This document shows, in pieces, positions 1-8,436 of a DNA stretch of 48,193 bases (position 1 is its first letter; every line of letters begins with the position of its first letter). Source of the stretch: Pseudomonadota bacterium (GTDB taxonomy: Bacteria > Pseudomonadota > Gammaproteobacteria > Burkholderiales > SHXO01); assembly GCA_023430065.1 (NCBI GenBank), contig JAEZCG010000242.1:1-48193 (forward strand), read 5' to 3'. A program made the position numbers and the translations under genes. The notes beneath the pieces were generated by a model that saw only the letters and a list, made by a program, of their open reading frames with translations, ran no database searches and was not told the DNA's origin.

Positions 1-457
1 GCCGTGCGCCGTCCTCCGCAGCCGCGGCCTGGTAGCCGGCGCGCTCGACCGCCGCGATCAGATCCTGCGGCTGGATGCCGATGCCGACAACATCCGCGCG
101 CTCGGTGGCCAGATTGACGCTGGCCGACTCCACGCCAGGCACCGCGGACAGTGCCTTCTCCACCCGCGCGACGCACGAGGCACAGGTCATGCCGCCAATC
201 TGCAGCCGCACACTGCTTCTGGGCACACGGTAACCGGCGTTCTCGATCGCCCATACCGCTGCCCCGGTGCCGCTGCCGGCCTGAAGTTCGACCGTGGCCG
301 ACTCGGTGGCGAGATTGACGTTCGCCTCCACCACCCCGGGGACGCGAGCGAGTGCCTTCTCGACCCGGGCGACGCACGAGGCACAGGTCATTCCTTCCAC
401 CGGGAAGCGCAATTGCACGGAGCGGGCGGCGGGAGCGATCGACGCTTGCGGGTTCAT
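1..457 (-). CDS. copA: Copper-translocating P-type ATPase (CopA-like), N-terminal part, runs off the window
   Basis: Only the first 152 residues are present; the gene continues beyond base 1. They form two heavy-metal-associated (HMA) domains, each with the Cu(I)-binding motif GMTCASC, at residues 22-28 and 89-95. Each is followed by the usual VARVEKAL helix and a VNLATE strand. This is the cytoplasmic metal-sensing tail of a CopA-type exporter that pumps Cu(I) out of the cytoplasm. The catalytic P-type core (DKTGT, CPC) would lie outside the window, so the ATPase identity is inferred from the tandem HMA architecture. I start at ATG 457; an in-frame ATG at 484 would add nine residues. Neither has a good Shine-Dalgarno sequence, and I see no convincing CueR-type promoter upstream. 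A freestanding two-HMA chaperone is less likely. Confidence 0.82.
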   Translation of the reverse strand, partial: MNPQASIAPAARSVQLRFPVEGMTCASCVARVEKALARVPGVVEANVNLATESATVELQAGSGTGAAVWAIENAGYRVPRSSVRLQIGGMTCASCVARVEKALSAVPGVESASVNLATERADVVGIGIQPQDLIAAVERAGYQAAAAEDGAR

Positions 458-768
458 CGAGGAGAGATGGCGGCCAATCGGCATATTGCAACAGAGGCAT
501 CGGCCCTGCCGGCGCATGCGTTCCGGGCGTCAGGCGATCAGGTTCGGGGACCGACCGACCACGGCATGCGTGAGTGGGTACGCATGGCGCCGCCGCGGCG
601 GACGCTAAACGCTCGGCGTGCCCATGCGAACCGCAGCGTCGTTTTCTCGCCGTTGCGGGTTCCGTGCAAGGCTGCAGGCGTTTATCATCGGCGAACCAAG
701 CAACAGAGCGGAAGCGCGGCTTCCGCCGATCGAGCGCCGATCACGAAGCGCGCGGGAGGAGAACCCCA
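458..768. other. Non-coding divergent spacer between copA and the dehydrogenase gene
   Basis: A 311-base gap between two divergent genes. It should hold both promoters. On the plus strand a TATCAT at 683-688 could be a -10 box, with only a poor -35 (TTCCGT, 660-665) at 17-bp spacing. No dyad matching a CueR operator was seen on the minus side. Open frames through the gap are low-quality GC-rich readings with no recognisable domain. Confidence 0.4.
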
Positions 769-1665
769 ATGCAGGGCATGGTTGGATTCGTCGGCGTGGG
801 CCGCATGGGCGGCCCCATGACGAAGCGGCTGCTTGCGGCCGGCCACGAGGTGTGCGTGTTCGATGTGAGCGAACAGGCCCTCGCACAGGCGGGCGAGCTG
901 GGAGCGAAGCCGATGGCATCGCCCCGCGCGGTGGCCGATGCTGCGCAGGTCGTTTTCCTGAGCCTGCCCAGTCCGGCGATCGTCGAGCAGGTGTGCACGG
1001 AAGCGGGCGGGTTGCGCGAAGGCGCGCGCGTCGAGCGCGTGATCGACTTCTCCACCATCGGGCCGCGCGCGGCGCGGGCGGCGGGTGCAGCGCTCGGCGC
1101 GCGCGGCATCTCCTACATCGATGCGCCGGTGAGCGGCGGCCTGAAGGGCGCCCGCGAAGGCACGCTCGCGGTGATGGTGGCCTGCCCGAGTCCGGAATAC
1201 GCCGGCACCGAGGATCTGCTCCGGCTCTTCGGCAAGCCGTTCCACGTGGGCGAGGTTCCCGGCCAGGCGCAGGTGATGAAGCTCGCCAACAACCTCCTCG
1301 CCGCGGCGGCGCTGGTGGTGTCGTCCGAGGCGATGGTGATGGGCGCGAAGGCCGGGCTCGATCCGCAGATGATGCTCGATGTCATCAACATGAGTTCGGG
1401 ACGCAACAGCGCCACCCAGGACAAGTTTCCGCGCGCGATATTGCCGGGCAGCTTCGATTTCGGTTTCCACACCGGCCTGTCCTACAAGGACGTGCGGTTG
1501 TGCGTGGACGAGGCGGAATCGATGGGTGTACCGATGGTCGCGGGGGCCGTCGTACGCCAGATGCTCGCGGTCACGCAGGCGATGTACGGCGCGGAGTCGG
1601 ACTTCACTTCGATCTGCAAGGTCGTCGAAAGCTGGGCCGGCGTGCAGGTGCGCGCCCGCGCCTGA
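769..1665 (+). CDS. NAD(P)-dependent 3-hydroxyisobutyrate dehydrogenase-type oxidoreductase
   Basis: A 298-residue protein of the beta-hydroxyacid dehydrogenase family (3-hydroxyisobutyrate, tartronate semialdehyde and related reductases). The Rossmann motif GxGxxG is at residues 9-14. The substrate-binding DAPVSGG segment is near residue 118, and the catalytic Lys171 lies in the KLANN motif with its conserved Asn. Length is normal. The ATG at 769 has a good GGAGG ribosome site at 755-759; ATG 778 is a poorer alternative. It is the first gene of a run on the same strand with an MmgE/PrpD protein and a Liv-type importer, so it probably oxidises or reduces a 2-methyl-3-hydroxy or 2-hydroxy-3-oxo acid in a catabolic pathway. 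The exact substrate cannot be read from the sequence. Confidence 0.88.
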   Translation: MQGMVGFVGVGRMGGPMTKRLLAAGHEVCVFDVSEQALAQAGELGAKPMASPRAVADAAQVVFLSLPSPAIVEQVCTEAGGLREGARVERVIDFSTIGPRAARAAGAALGARGISYIDAPVSGGLKGAREGTLAVMVACPSPEYAGTEDLLRLFGKPFHVGEVPGQAQVMKLANNLLAAAALVVSSEAMVMGAKAGLDPQMMLDVINMSSGRNSATQDKFPRAILPGSFDFGFHTGLSYKDVRLCVDEAESMGVPMVAGAVVRQMLAVTQAMYGAESDFTSICKVVESWAGVQVRARA

Positions 1666-1704
1666 CGCTGCCCACTGATCTCCAAATCTCTCTGCGAGGA
1701 CACG

Positions 1705-3081
1705 ATGTCGAGCGCGAGCGCCCTTTCCATTGCCTCCGATTCGCACGATCCGCTCGCCGTCCGCCTGGCGCGCCAGGTGTCGGCCGTTTCGCTGGAGCAT
1801 CTCCCGCCCGAGGTCGTCGCCAAGACGCGGGTGTGCCTGATGGACCTGATCGGATGCGCGTTCGAGTCGCGCGGTCTGCCATGGAGCGTACAGGCGATGG
1901 CTGCGGTCGACGCGCACGCCGGGGAGGCGACGGTGATCGGCTCGCCCCGGCGCGCCGGCGTCGGCGAGGCGGCGTTCGTCAATGCGGTCATGGGTCACGG
2001 CCTGGTTCGCGAGGACATGCATGCGGGCAGCATCAGCCATCTGGGCATCGTCGTGCTGCCCACGCTGCTGGCGCTGGCGCAGACGCGCCGCGTCTCCGGG
2101 CGGGACTTCATCGCCGCCGTGGCTGCTGGCTACGAAGTCGGCGGCCGCGTCGGCCGGGCGGTGATGGATGCGCAGGTTGCCCGCATCCATCGGCCGACGG
2201 GTGTCACCGGCCCGACGGCGGCCGCTTCCGCCGGTGCCCGGCTGCTCGGCCTCGATCCCGCTGCCACGGCCAGTGCGCTCGGCATTGCCGCGAACACCGT
2301 CCTCGGCTTCAATCAGTGGGCGCACACCGGCGGCAGCGAGATGTTCTTCCAGCCCGGCTTCGTGGCGCGCAACGCCGTGACTGCCGTGCGTCTCGCCCAG
2401 GCGGGCGCCTTTGCTTCACCCAGCGCGCTCGATGGCGAGGCAGGCATGTTCGCCTCGTTCGGCAAGCGCGCCGGCGCATCGGAAGTCGAGCTGTTCCGCG
2501 GCACGCCGGAACTGCTCGACGTCTACCACAAGCCGGTACCCGCCTGTAATTTCGCCCAGACGCCGAGCCAGGCCGCCCTCGAGGTGGTCCGCGGCGCGCG
2601 GCTGCCGGTCGAGCGCATCGCCGCCATCCGCATCCGGGTCCCGCGCGCCGGCAAGCTCTATCCCGGCTGCGATCATCCCGGTCCCTTCGCCACGGTGCTG
2701 CAGGGAAAGATGAGCATTCAGTTCAACGTCGCCGCCGCCTTGCTCACCGCCACGGTGGCGGAGAAGAACTTCGAACTGCTCGACGATCCGCGCGTGCAGC
2801 GTCTGATCGGCATGAGCGTGCTCGAGGTCGACGATGCAATGACGGCGGCCTATCCTGGACGGCAGGGCGGGGAGGTCGAGGTGGTCGACATCGACGGCAA
2901 CGTGCATCGGGCGCGGCTGCCGGACGTGGTGAACGCCAGCGACGACCAGGTGCGCGCCCGCTTCCGGGAAGCAGTCGCCGCCGCCCTGGGCAGCGCGCGC
3001 GCCGCGCAGATCGAACAAGCGATCCAGGAGCTCGATCGCAGCGAGGATGCCGGCGCCATGGTCGCGCTGCTCGGCGCGTGA
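1705..3081 (+). CDS. MmgE/PrpD family protein (2-methylcitrate dehydratase-like)
   Basis: A 458-residue protein that looks like an MmgE/PrpD member along its whole length: an N-terminal helical domain with the LxxLPPEVVAKTRVCLMDLIG-like opening, a central stretch around FNQWAHTGG, and a C-terminal lid with CNFAQTPSQAALE and YPGRQGGEVEV. Members include 2-methylcitrate dehydratase, cis-aconitate decarboxylase-like enzymes and many uncharacterised dehydratases or isomerases of catabolic operons. The ATG at 1705 is preceded by GCGAGGA at 1694-1700. It lies 39 bases after the dehydrogenase stop, so co-transcription is likely. There is no prpB or prpC nearby, so classical propionate metabolism is not supported; a pathway-specific hydratase or isomerase is more likely. 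Confidence 0.85.
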   Translation: MSSASALSIASDSHDPLAVRLARQVSAVSLEHLPPEVVAKTRVCLMDLIGCAFESRGLPWSVQAMAAVDAHAGEATVIGSPRRAGVGEAAFVNAVMGHGLVREDMHAGSISHLGIVVLPTLLALAQTRRVSGRDFIAAVAAGYEVGGRVGRAVMDAQVARIHRPTGVTGPTAAASAGARLLGLDPAATASALGIAANTVLGFNQWAHTGGSEMFFQPGFVARNAVTAVRLAQAGAFASPSALDGEAGMFASFGKRAGASEVELFRGTPELLDVYHKPVPACNFAQTPSQAALEVVRGARLPVERIAAIRIRVPRAGKLYPGCDHPGPFATVLQGKMSIQFNVAAALLTATVAEKNFELLDDPRVQRLIGMSVLEVDDAMTAAYPGRQGGEVEVVDIDGNVHRARLPDVVNASDDQVRARFREAVAAALGSARAAQIEQAIQELDRSEDAGAMVALLGA

Positions 3082-3114
3082 GCGCTGCCCGCGTCAGCAG
3101 GGGAAGCTAGTCCG

Positions 3115-4074
3115 GTGGATGGACCGCAACTCGTCGAGAACTTCCTGCAGGCGCTGACCGCCGGCCTGTCGACGGGCGCCATCTATGGCCTGCTCTGCGT
3201 CGGCTTGAGCCTGATCTTCGGGGTGATGCGCGTCATCAACTTCGCGCAGGGCGATTTCATGATGCTGGGCATGTACGCCGCGTTCTATGCGTTCGCGGCA
3301 ATCGGCGGGGAGGCGGCATTCGGCGCCTACGTCGCGCCTTACCTGTGCGCGCTGCTCGCGGGCCCGGCGGTATTTCTCGCCGGCATGCTGGCGCACAAGC
3401 TGCTGGTGAGCCGCGTGAGCGGCATGCGTGCCAGCGCACTGGCCTCCGAGGGCCATTATGCGCAACTCATCCTCACGCTGGGCATCGCACTCGTGCTCCA
3501 GAACGGCGCCCTGTGGCTGTTCGGCTCCGCACCGGTGTCGATCCAGACACCGCTCGCCTCCGAGGCGTGGGCCGTCGGACCCCTGTACGGCGAGCGCATC
3601 GAAGTGTTCGTCAACCAGGGTCAGGCCGTGGCTGCCGCCATGGCGCTTGCGGTGGTGCTCGTCTTCGTCGCGCTGATGAACCGTACGCGCCTGGGCAAAG
3701 CGCTGCGCGCGGCAGCGGACAATCCGGTCGCCGCGACCTACATGGGCATCGATGTGGCGCGCGCCCACCGCCTGGCGTTCGCACTGGGGGTCGGCATCAC
3801 TGCAGTGGGCGGAGGACTGCTCGCCTCGGGTGTGTCTTTCCAGCCCTACGCCGGCCTCGAGTACGTGATCGTCATGTACGCGGGAGTCGTGCTCGGCGGC
3901 CTGGGCAGCGTGTCAGGCGCCTTTCTCGGCGGCCTCGTCATCGGACTTGTCCAGCAGCTGTCCACACTGTTCCTGCCCAATCAACTGCAGAACGCGGCGA
4001 TCTTCGTGATGTTTCTCGCCATCGTCCTGCTGCGGCCCCAGGGACTGTTCGGCGCCGCTCTGCGTCGCACGTGA
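3115..4074 (+). CDS. livH: Branched-chain amino acid-type ABC transporter permease, LivH family
   Basis: A 319-residue inner-membrane permease with about eight hydrophobic segments. It has the LivH opening ALTAGLSTGAIYGL and the early motif INFAQGDFMMLG (about residues 42-53). The C-terminal YVIVMYAGVVLGGLGSVSGAF region is also typical. It should pair with the LivM half of the next gene to form the pore of an ABC importer. The start is GTG 3115, with AGGGGAA at 3099-3105 and suitable spacing. Its TGA overlaps the next start (GTGA at 4071-4074), so the two genes are translationally coupled. Given the neighbours, the ligand may be an organic or aromatic acid rather than an amino acid. Confidence 0.92.
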   Translation: MDGPQLVENFLQALTAGLSTGAIYGLLCVGLSLIFGVMRVINFAQGDFMMLGMYAAFYAFAAIGGEAAFGAYVAPYLCALLAGPAVFLAGMLAHKLLVSRVSGMRASALASEGHYAQLILTLGIALVLQNGALWLFGSAPVSIQTPLASEAWAVGPLYGERIEVFVNQGQAVAAAMALAVVLVFVALMNRTRLGKALRAAADNPVAATYMGIDVARAHRLAFALGVGITAVGGGLLASGVSFQPYAGLEYVIVMYAGVVLGGLGSVSGAFLGGLVIGLVQQLSTLFLPNQLQNAAIFVMFLAIVLLRPQGLFGAALRRT

Positions 4075-5825
4075 CGGCTGTCGTGCGGCGCGACTCCCTG
4101 TTCATTCTGGCGTTCGGCCTGCTCTATGCCGGGCTGGCCGCACTGGTCACGCACTCCTACTACCAGTTGATCCTCACCGTCGTACCGATCTGGGCGACGA
4201 TGGGTCTGGCGTGGAATCTCCTGAGCGGCTACAGCGGCTTCGTGTCGTTCGGGCACGCGGCCTTCTTCGGGCTCGGCGCCTACTTCGTCGCGCTCGCGCA
4301 GATCGGATGGAACCTGACCCCGTGGATCGGGATTCCGGCGGCCGGCGTGGTGGGTGCGCTGGCGGGGCTGTTCGTCGGCATCCCGACCTTTCGCCTGCGG
4401 GGCCACTATTTCGCGCTGGCGATGCTGGCCTACCCGCTCGCGCTGATGTACGTGTTCGAGTGGCTCGGCTACCAGGAACTCGCGTTGCCGATGCATCGCG
4501 AGGCGCCCGCGGCATTCATGCAGTTCGACGATCACCGCATGTACGCGTGGCTGGCGACTGCGCTGATGATCGCGTCCATGCTGCTCACCGCCTGGGTGGA
4601 GCGTTCGCGCTTCGGTCGATCGCTGATCGCGATCAAGGAAGACGAGGCGGCGGCGGAGGCGGCCGGCGTGCGGCCGCTGCATTGGAAGCTGCTCGCGATC
4701 ACGCTCAGCGGTGCCCTGGCAGGCGTCGCGGGCGGTCTGTACGCAGTGTTGCTGCTGGTGGTCACGCCGCCCGCCGTGTTCGGCATGCTGGTGTCGGCGC
4801 AGGCGCTGATCGTCGCGATGTTCGGCGGCGTCGCTACGGTGTGGGGTCCGGTGATCGGTGCGTTCGTGCTCGTGCCGCTTAGCGAGATCCTGCACGCGCA
4901 ACTCGCGGACAAGATCCCCGGTATACAGGGCGTGGTCTACGGGCTTGCCATCATCGTCGTCATCCTGCTCGCGCCCGAGGGCGTGGTGTGGCGCTGGCGT
5001 GCGCATCGCCGGGCGCGCGGCGGCACGCAACGCCCGGACCACCCGGAGCCGGCGGCGCTCAGCAATCCGCCGCGCGTGCCGCCGCAGCAGGCGCCGGTGA
5101 TCTTCGAGGCGCGCGGCGTGTCGAAGGCCTTCGGCGGCGTGCAGGCGGTGCGCGACGTGAGCCTGGAGGTCAGGCAGGGGGAGATCCTCGGCATCATCGG
5201 CCCCAACGGTGCCGGCAAGACCACGCTGTTCAATCTTCTCAACGGCTTCGTGCGCCCCGATCGCGGCACGATCCTGCTCGACGGACGCGACGTCACCGGA
5301 TGGACGCCGCCGCAACTGTGTGCGGCCGGCGTCGCACGCACGTTCCAGGTGGCCCGACCCTTCCGGCGCATGAACCTGATCGACAACGCGATGATCGGCG
5401 CCTACCTGCGCGCGCGCGGCACTGCGGAGGCACGCGCGTTGGCGCAGGAGGCGCTGGCGCAGGTCGGACTCGCCGGACAGGCGATGCGCAGCGCGGAGGG
5501 GCTCACCAACCGCGAACTGCGCCTGTTGGAGATCGCGCGCGCACTGGCCGGCCGACCGCGCATTGTTCTGCTGGATGAGACCATGGCCGGCTTGACGGCC
5601 TCCGAGGTCGAGGAACTCATCGCCCTGGTGCGCGGCCTCGCTGCACGCGGCATTACGGTGGTGATCATCGAGCACACCATGCAGGCCATGGTGCGGCTGG
5701 TCGACCGCTTCGTCGTACTCGACGGCGGTGCCGTGCTGACGCAGGGAGAGCCGGCGCTCGTGACGCGCGACCCGGCGGTGATCGACGCCTACCTCGGTCG
5801 CAAGTGGAGGCTGGCCAATGCTTGA
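4071..5825 (+). CDS. Fused LivM permease - LivG ATPase of a Liv-type ABC importer
   Basis: A 584-residue protein joining two normally separate subunits. Residues 1 to about 305 are a LivM permease with several membrane segments, the GLAWNLLSGYSGFVSFGHAAFFGLGA-type signature (from about residue 45) and SRFGRSLIAIKEDE. A hydrophilic Arg/Pro-rich linker follows. From about residue 345 it is a LivG ATPase with Walker A GPNGAGKTT and a VARTFQ Q-loop. The ABC signature is atypical (LTNRELRLLE instead of LSYGQQ-like), and Walker B reads VLLDETMAGL, keeping the catalytic Glu. The GTG start at 4071 overlaps the livH stop by four bases; GTG 4083 is an alternative. The end overlaps livF by eight bases. 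LivM-LivG fusions occur in betaproteobacteria. Confidence 0.9.
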   Translation: MTAVVRRDSLFILAFGLLYAGLAALVTHSYYQLILTVVPIWATMGLAWNLLSGYSGFVSFGHAAFFGLGAYFVALAQIGWNLTPWIGIPAAGVVGALAGLFVGIPTFRLRGHYFALAMLAYPLALMYVFEWLGYQELALPMHREAPAAFMQFDDHRMYAWLATALMIASMLLTAWVERSRFGRSLIAIKEDEAAAEAAGVRPLHWKLLAITLSGALAGVAGGLYAVLLLVVTPPAVFGMLVSAQALIVAMFGGVATVWGPVIGAFVLVPLSEILHAQLADKIPGIQGVVYGLAIIVVILLAPEGVVWRWRAHRRARGGTQRPDHPEPAALSNPPRVPPQQAPVIFEARGVSKAFGGVQAVRDVSLEVRQGEILGIIGPNGAGKTTLFNLLNGFVRPDRGTILLDGRDVTGWTPPQLCAAGVARTFQVARPFRRMNLIDNAMIGAYLRARGTAEARALAQEALAQVGLAGQAMRSAEGLTNRELRLLEIARALAGRPRIVLLDETMAGLTASEVEELIALVRGLAARGITVVIIEHTMQAMVRLVDRFVVLDGGAVLTQGEPALVTRDPAVIDAYLGRKWRLANA

Positions 5826-6525
5826 ACTGCGCGGCGTGAGTGCCGAGTACGGGGGTGTGCCCGCCCTGGACGAGGTGTCGCTGCGGGTCGAGGCGGGCGA
5901 GTTCGCCGCCATCGTCGGGCCGAACGGTGCCGGAAAGAGCACCCTGTTCAAGGTGATCTCCGGCATCGTTCCCGCGACGCGTGGCTCGATCCGGTTCGAG
6001 GACCAGGAACTGACGGGGATGTCGGCGGCGCGCCGCGCCCATCTCGGCATCGCCCACGTGCCGGAGGGAAGGCAGGTGTTCTCCTCGCTCACCGTGCTCG
6101 AGAATCTGGAGATGGGTGCCTACACCGGCAGAGCACAGCGCGCGTGGAAGGACAACCTCGCGCGTATCTACAGCTGGTTTCCGGTGCTGGCCACGCGGGC
6201 GACGTCGCTGGCCGGTGCACTTTCAGGCGGCCAGCAGCAGATGCTGGCGATCGCGCGCGGACTCGCCTCCTCGCCGAAACTGCTCATGCTCGACGAACCG
6301 TCGATGGGGCTCGCGCCCGCGGTGGCCGACGAGATTTTCGAGCGCGTGGTGGAGATTCACGCGCAGTCGGGGCTCAGCGTGCTGCTGGTCGAGCAGCGCG
6401 TGGCCGAGGCCCTGCACTTCGCGCGGCGCGGTTACGTGCTAGAGGCCGGACGCGTCGTGCTGAGCGGCCCGCACGATACGCTGATGCGCGACGACCGCAT
6501 CCGGCAGGCGTATCTGGGAATGTGA
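5818..6525 (+). CDS. livF: Branched-chain amino acid-type ABC transporter ATPase, LivF family
   Basis: A 235-residue cytoplasmic ATPase of normal LivF length. It shows Walker A GPNGAGKST (about residues 39-47), the LivF segment HVPEGRQVFSSLTVLENL, a canonical LSGGQQQ signature, Walker B LLMLDEPSMGL and an H-loop region around LLVEQ. It should form a heterodimer with the LivG half of the preceding fusion. The ATG at 5818 lies inside the 3' end of the fusion gene, indicating translational coupling. Confidence 0.93.
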   Translation: MLELRGVSAEYGGVPALDEVSLRVEAGEFAAIVGPNGAGKSTLFKVISGIVPATRGSIRFEDQELTGMSAARRAHLGIAHVPEGRQVFSSLTVLENLEMGAYTGRAQRAWKDNLARIYSWFPVLATRATSLAGALSGGQQQMLAIARGLASSPKLLMLDEPSMGLAPAVADEIFERVVEIHAQSGLSVLLVEQRVAEALHFARRGYVLEAGRVVLSGPHDTLMRDDRIRQAYLGM

Positions 6526-6560
6526 GCTAGAGTAGCGCACGAGAACGAGGAGGAGTGCGA

Positions 6561-7787
6561 ATGCAACCGACAAGAGGCTTGGCTTCGGCCATCGCCGGAG
6601 TGCTGCTGGCGGTGCTGGCCGGCGCGGCGCTCGCGCAGGCCAAGGAGGTCGAGATCGGCCTGATCGCGCCGATGTCGGGCCCGTGGGCCCGCCAGGGCCA
6701 GGTCATGAAGAGCGCGGCCGATCTCGCCATCGCGACCATCAACGCGCAGGGGGGCATCCGCTCGCTGGGCGGCGCACCACTGCGGCTCGTGGTGTTCGAT
6801 GCGGGCGACAGCGTGGAAAAGGCGAAGAATGCCGCGCAGCGAATGGTGGCGGAGTCGCCGAAGCTGGTGGGCGCTACCGGCGCCTACCTGAGTTCGTTCA
6901 CCCTCGCCGTGACGGAGGTCACGGAGCGCGCCCAGCTGCCCGTTGTGACCTTCTCCTACTCGGATCTGATCACCGCGCGCGGATTCAAGTACGTCTTCCA
7001 GACTTCTGCAACGGGAGACCAGCAAGCCGAGGGGTCCCTGCCGGCGCTCGTCGAAATGGCGAAGGCGGCCACCGGCCGGGCGCCCAGGACGGTGGGCATC
7101 GTGATGGACAACACCGCGGCGTCCGTGGCGTTCGTCAAGCCGATCAAGGATCATCAGCTGGGCAAGCTCGGGCTGGAGCTGGTGGTCGACGAGGTGTTCA
7201 CGCCACCGCTGGCGAACGCCACGCCGCTGGTCCAGAAGGTCCGCGCGAAGCGCCCGGACATCCTGCTGCTGCTTCCCACCGCGATCTCAGACGCGAAGCT
7301 GCTCCTCGAGAAGATGAACGAGTTCGGCCTCGGGAAGGGCAGGCTGCCGACAGTCTCCAACGGGGCTGCCATTCTCGACCCCGACCTGCGCAACAACATG
7401 AATGTCGCTCAGCTCGAGGGCGTGATGTCGGTGGTGGCGAACTGGCCCACCGCGTCCCAGAAGGACTTCGTCGCCCAGGTGCAGCGCGAAACCAAGGAGC
7501 CTTGGCCGACGCAGCACTTCGTCACCACCTACGGCGACATGTGGATCTTCAAGGCGGCGCTGGAGGCCGCGGGCAAGGCCGAACGCGGCGCCGTCGCCGA
7601 GGCGCTGCGCAAGATGAATTTGAAGGACGGTGCCGCCCGCTACTTCCCCGGCGGCGGCGTGAGGTTCGACGCCAGTGGCCGCCGGGAGGGTGCCGGCCTG
7701 CTGATCGTGCAGTGGCAGAAGGGCGTGCCCGTCACGGTGTATCCGCCGAAAGACGCGGTGGCGAAGCCGATCTGGCCCAAGCGTTAA
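6561..7787 (+). CDS. Periplasmic substrate-binding protein of the Liv-type ABC importer
   Basis: A 408-residue type-I periplasmic binding protein (LivK/Peripla_BP_6 class). A signal peptide covers about residues 1-26, ending near AGAALAQA. The mature start KEVEIGLIAPMSGPWARQGQ is typical, as is the later TTYGDMWIFKAALE segment. It captures the ligand for the transporter encoded just upstream. I chose ATG 6561, which sits 8 or so bases after GAGGAGGA (6547-6554); the in-frame GTG at 6555 is too close to it. The ligand is unknown. Homologues beside catabolic genes often bind aromatic acids or other organic acids. Confidence 0.9.
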   Translation: MQPTRGLASAIAGVLLAVLAGAALAQAKEVEIGLIAPMSGPWARQGQVMKSAADLAIATINAQGGIRSLGGAPLRLVVFDAGDSVEKAKNAAQRMVAESPKLVGATGAYLSSFTLAVTEVTERAQLPVVTFSYSDLITARGFKYVFQTSATGDQQAEGSLPALVEMAKAATGRAPRTVGIVMDNTAASVAFVKPIKDHQLGKLGLELVVDEVFTPPLANATPLVQKVRAKRPDILLLLPTAISDAKLLLEKMNEFGLGKGRLPTVSNGAAILDPDLRNNMNVAQLEGVMSVVANWPTASQKDFVAQVQRETKEPWPTQHFVTTYGDMWIFKAALEAAGKAERGAVAEALRKMNLKDGAARYFPGGGVRFDASGRREGAGLLIVQWQKGVPVTVYPPKDAVAKPIWPKR

Positions 7788-7794
7788 GGCTGTA

Positions 7795-7961
7795 CCACGA
7801 CGGCACGAAGAAGGGCAAGAGCGAGAGAAACGCGCTGAACGCAGAGGAGCACAGAGGGCTCATCCGATGGGCGCTGTGAGATGGATTGCTTTTCTCTGTG
7901 TTCCTCGATGTCCTCAGTGTTGGAAGCGTTTCCAGTTCTTCGTGCCTTCGTGTCGTCGTGG
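7795..7961. repeat. Long imperfect inverted repeat, REP-like intergenic element
   Basis: Almost the whole gap between the binding-protein gene and the next gene is an imperfect palindrome. The left end CCACGACGGCACGAAG (7795-7810) matches the complement of the right end (7937-7961, ending in GTCGTCGTGG). Inner blocks such as GAGGAGCACAGAGG (left) and the complement of TTCTCTGTGTTCCTC (right) also pair. The wording (CGCAGAGG, CACAGAGG, CTTCGTGCCTTCGTG) resembles intergenic repeats I know from many environmental proteobacteria. It could fold into a long hairpin in the mRNA. Confidence 0.7.
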
Positions 7962-7989
7962 TTTTCTAAGTTTCTTGAGGGAGGGGTAA

Positions 7990-8379
7990 ATGAACGACGA
8001 ACGTTTCAATCTTGGTCTGGAAATCCGCAAGTCGGTGCTCGGCAAGGAATACGTTGAGAAATCCATCGCGGCGGCGGACGACTTCAACCGACCGCTGCAG
8101 GAACTGGTCACGGAATACTGCTGGGGCGCGGTATGGGGACGTGAGGAGCTGCCGAAGAAGACGCGCAGCATGCTCAACCTGGCGATGCTCTCTGCGCTCA
8201 ACCGGCCGCACGAATTCAAGATCCACGTGCAGGGCGCGCTGCGCAACGGCGTGAGCAAGGCGGAGATTCGCGAGGTGCTGCTCGCCGTGATGATCTACTG
8301 CGGCGTCCCGGCTGCGGTCGACGCGTTTCGCAATGCACGCGAGGCGATCGCCGAGTTCGAGAAGAATGGCGGTAAATAA
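7990..8379 (+). CDS. Carboxymuconolactone decarboxylase family protein (PcaC-like)
   Basis: A 129-residue all-helical protein of normal PcaC length. It has the family blocks CWGAVW, KTRSMLNLAMLSALNR, HVQGALRNGVS and EIREVLL...YCGVPAAVDAFR. In 4-carboxymuconolactone decarboxylase this family acts in the protocatechuate branch of aromatic degradation. The usual His of the EVLLH block is Ala here (EVLLAVM), so the reaction may differ. A strong GAGGGAGGGG precedes ATG 7990. It follows the transporter genes and precedes a hydrolase, in keeping with a small catabolic operon. No other protocatechuate genes are visible. Confidence 0.85.
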   Translation: MNDERFNLGLEIRKSVLGKEYVEKSIAAADDFNRPLQELVTEYCWGAVWGREELPKKTRSMLNLAMLSALNRPHEFKIHVQGALRNGVSKAEIREVLLAVMIYCGVPAAVDAFRNAREAIAEFEKNGGK

Positions 8380-8436
8380 GGCCTGCCGCCCCTGTGCGCC
8401 GCTCCGAGCGAGGGGCGGGCGCGCCAAGGCAACGAC

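Noticed and set aside
467-820. Open frame starting at ATG 467 (plus) with GAGGAGA upstream
   Set aside because: The product has no domain, is Arg/Ala-rich, and overlaps the dehydrogenase start; the ribosome-site match is probably chance.
618-2549. A 643-codon plus-strand frame across the dehydrogenase and PrpD genes
   Set aside because: It is Arg/Gly-rich out-of-frame reading of two genuine genes and crosses their boundary.
8386-8418. CCGCCCCT/AGGGGCGG inverted repeat as a terminator
   Set aside because: There is no T-run on either side and the downstream gene continues the same operon; kept only as a note.
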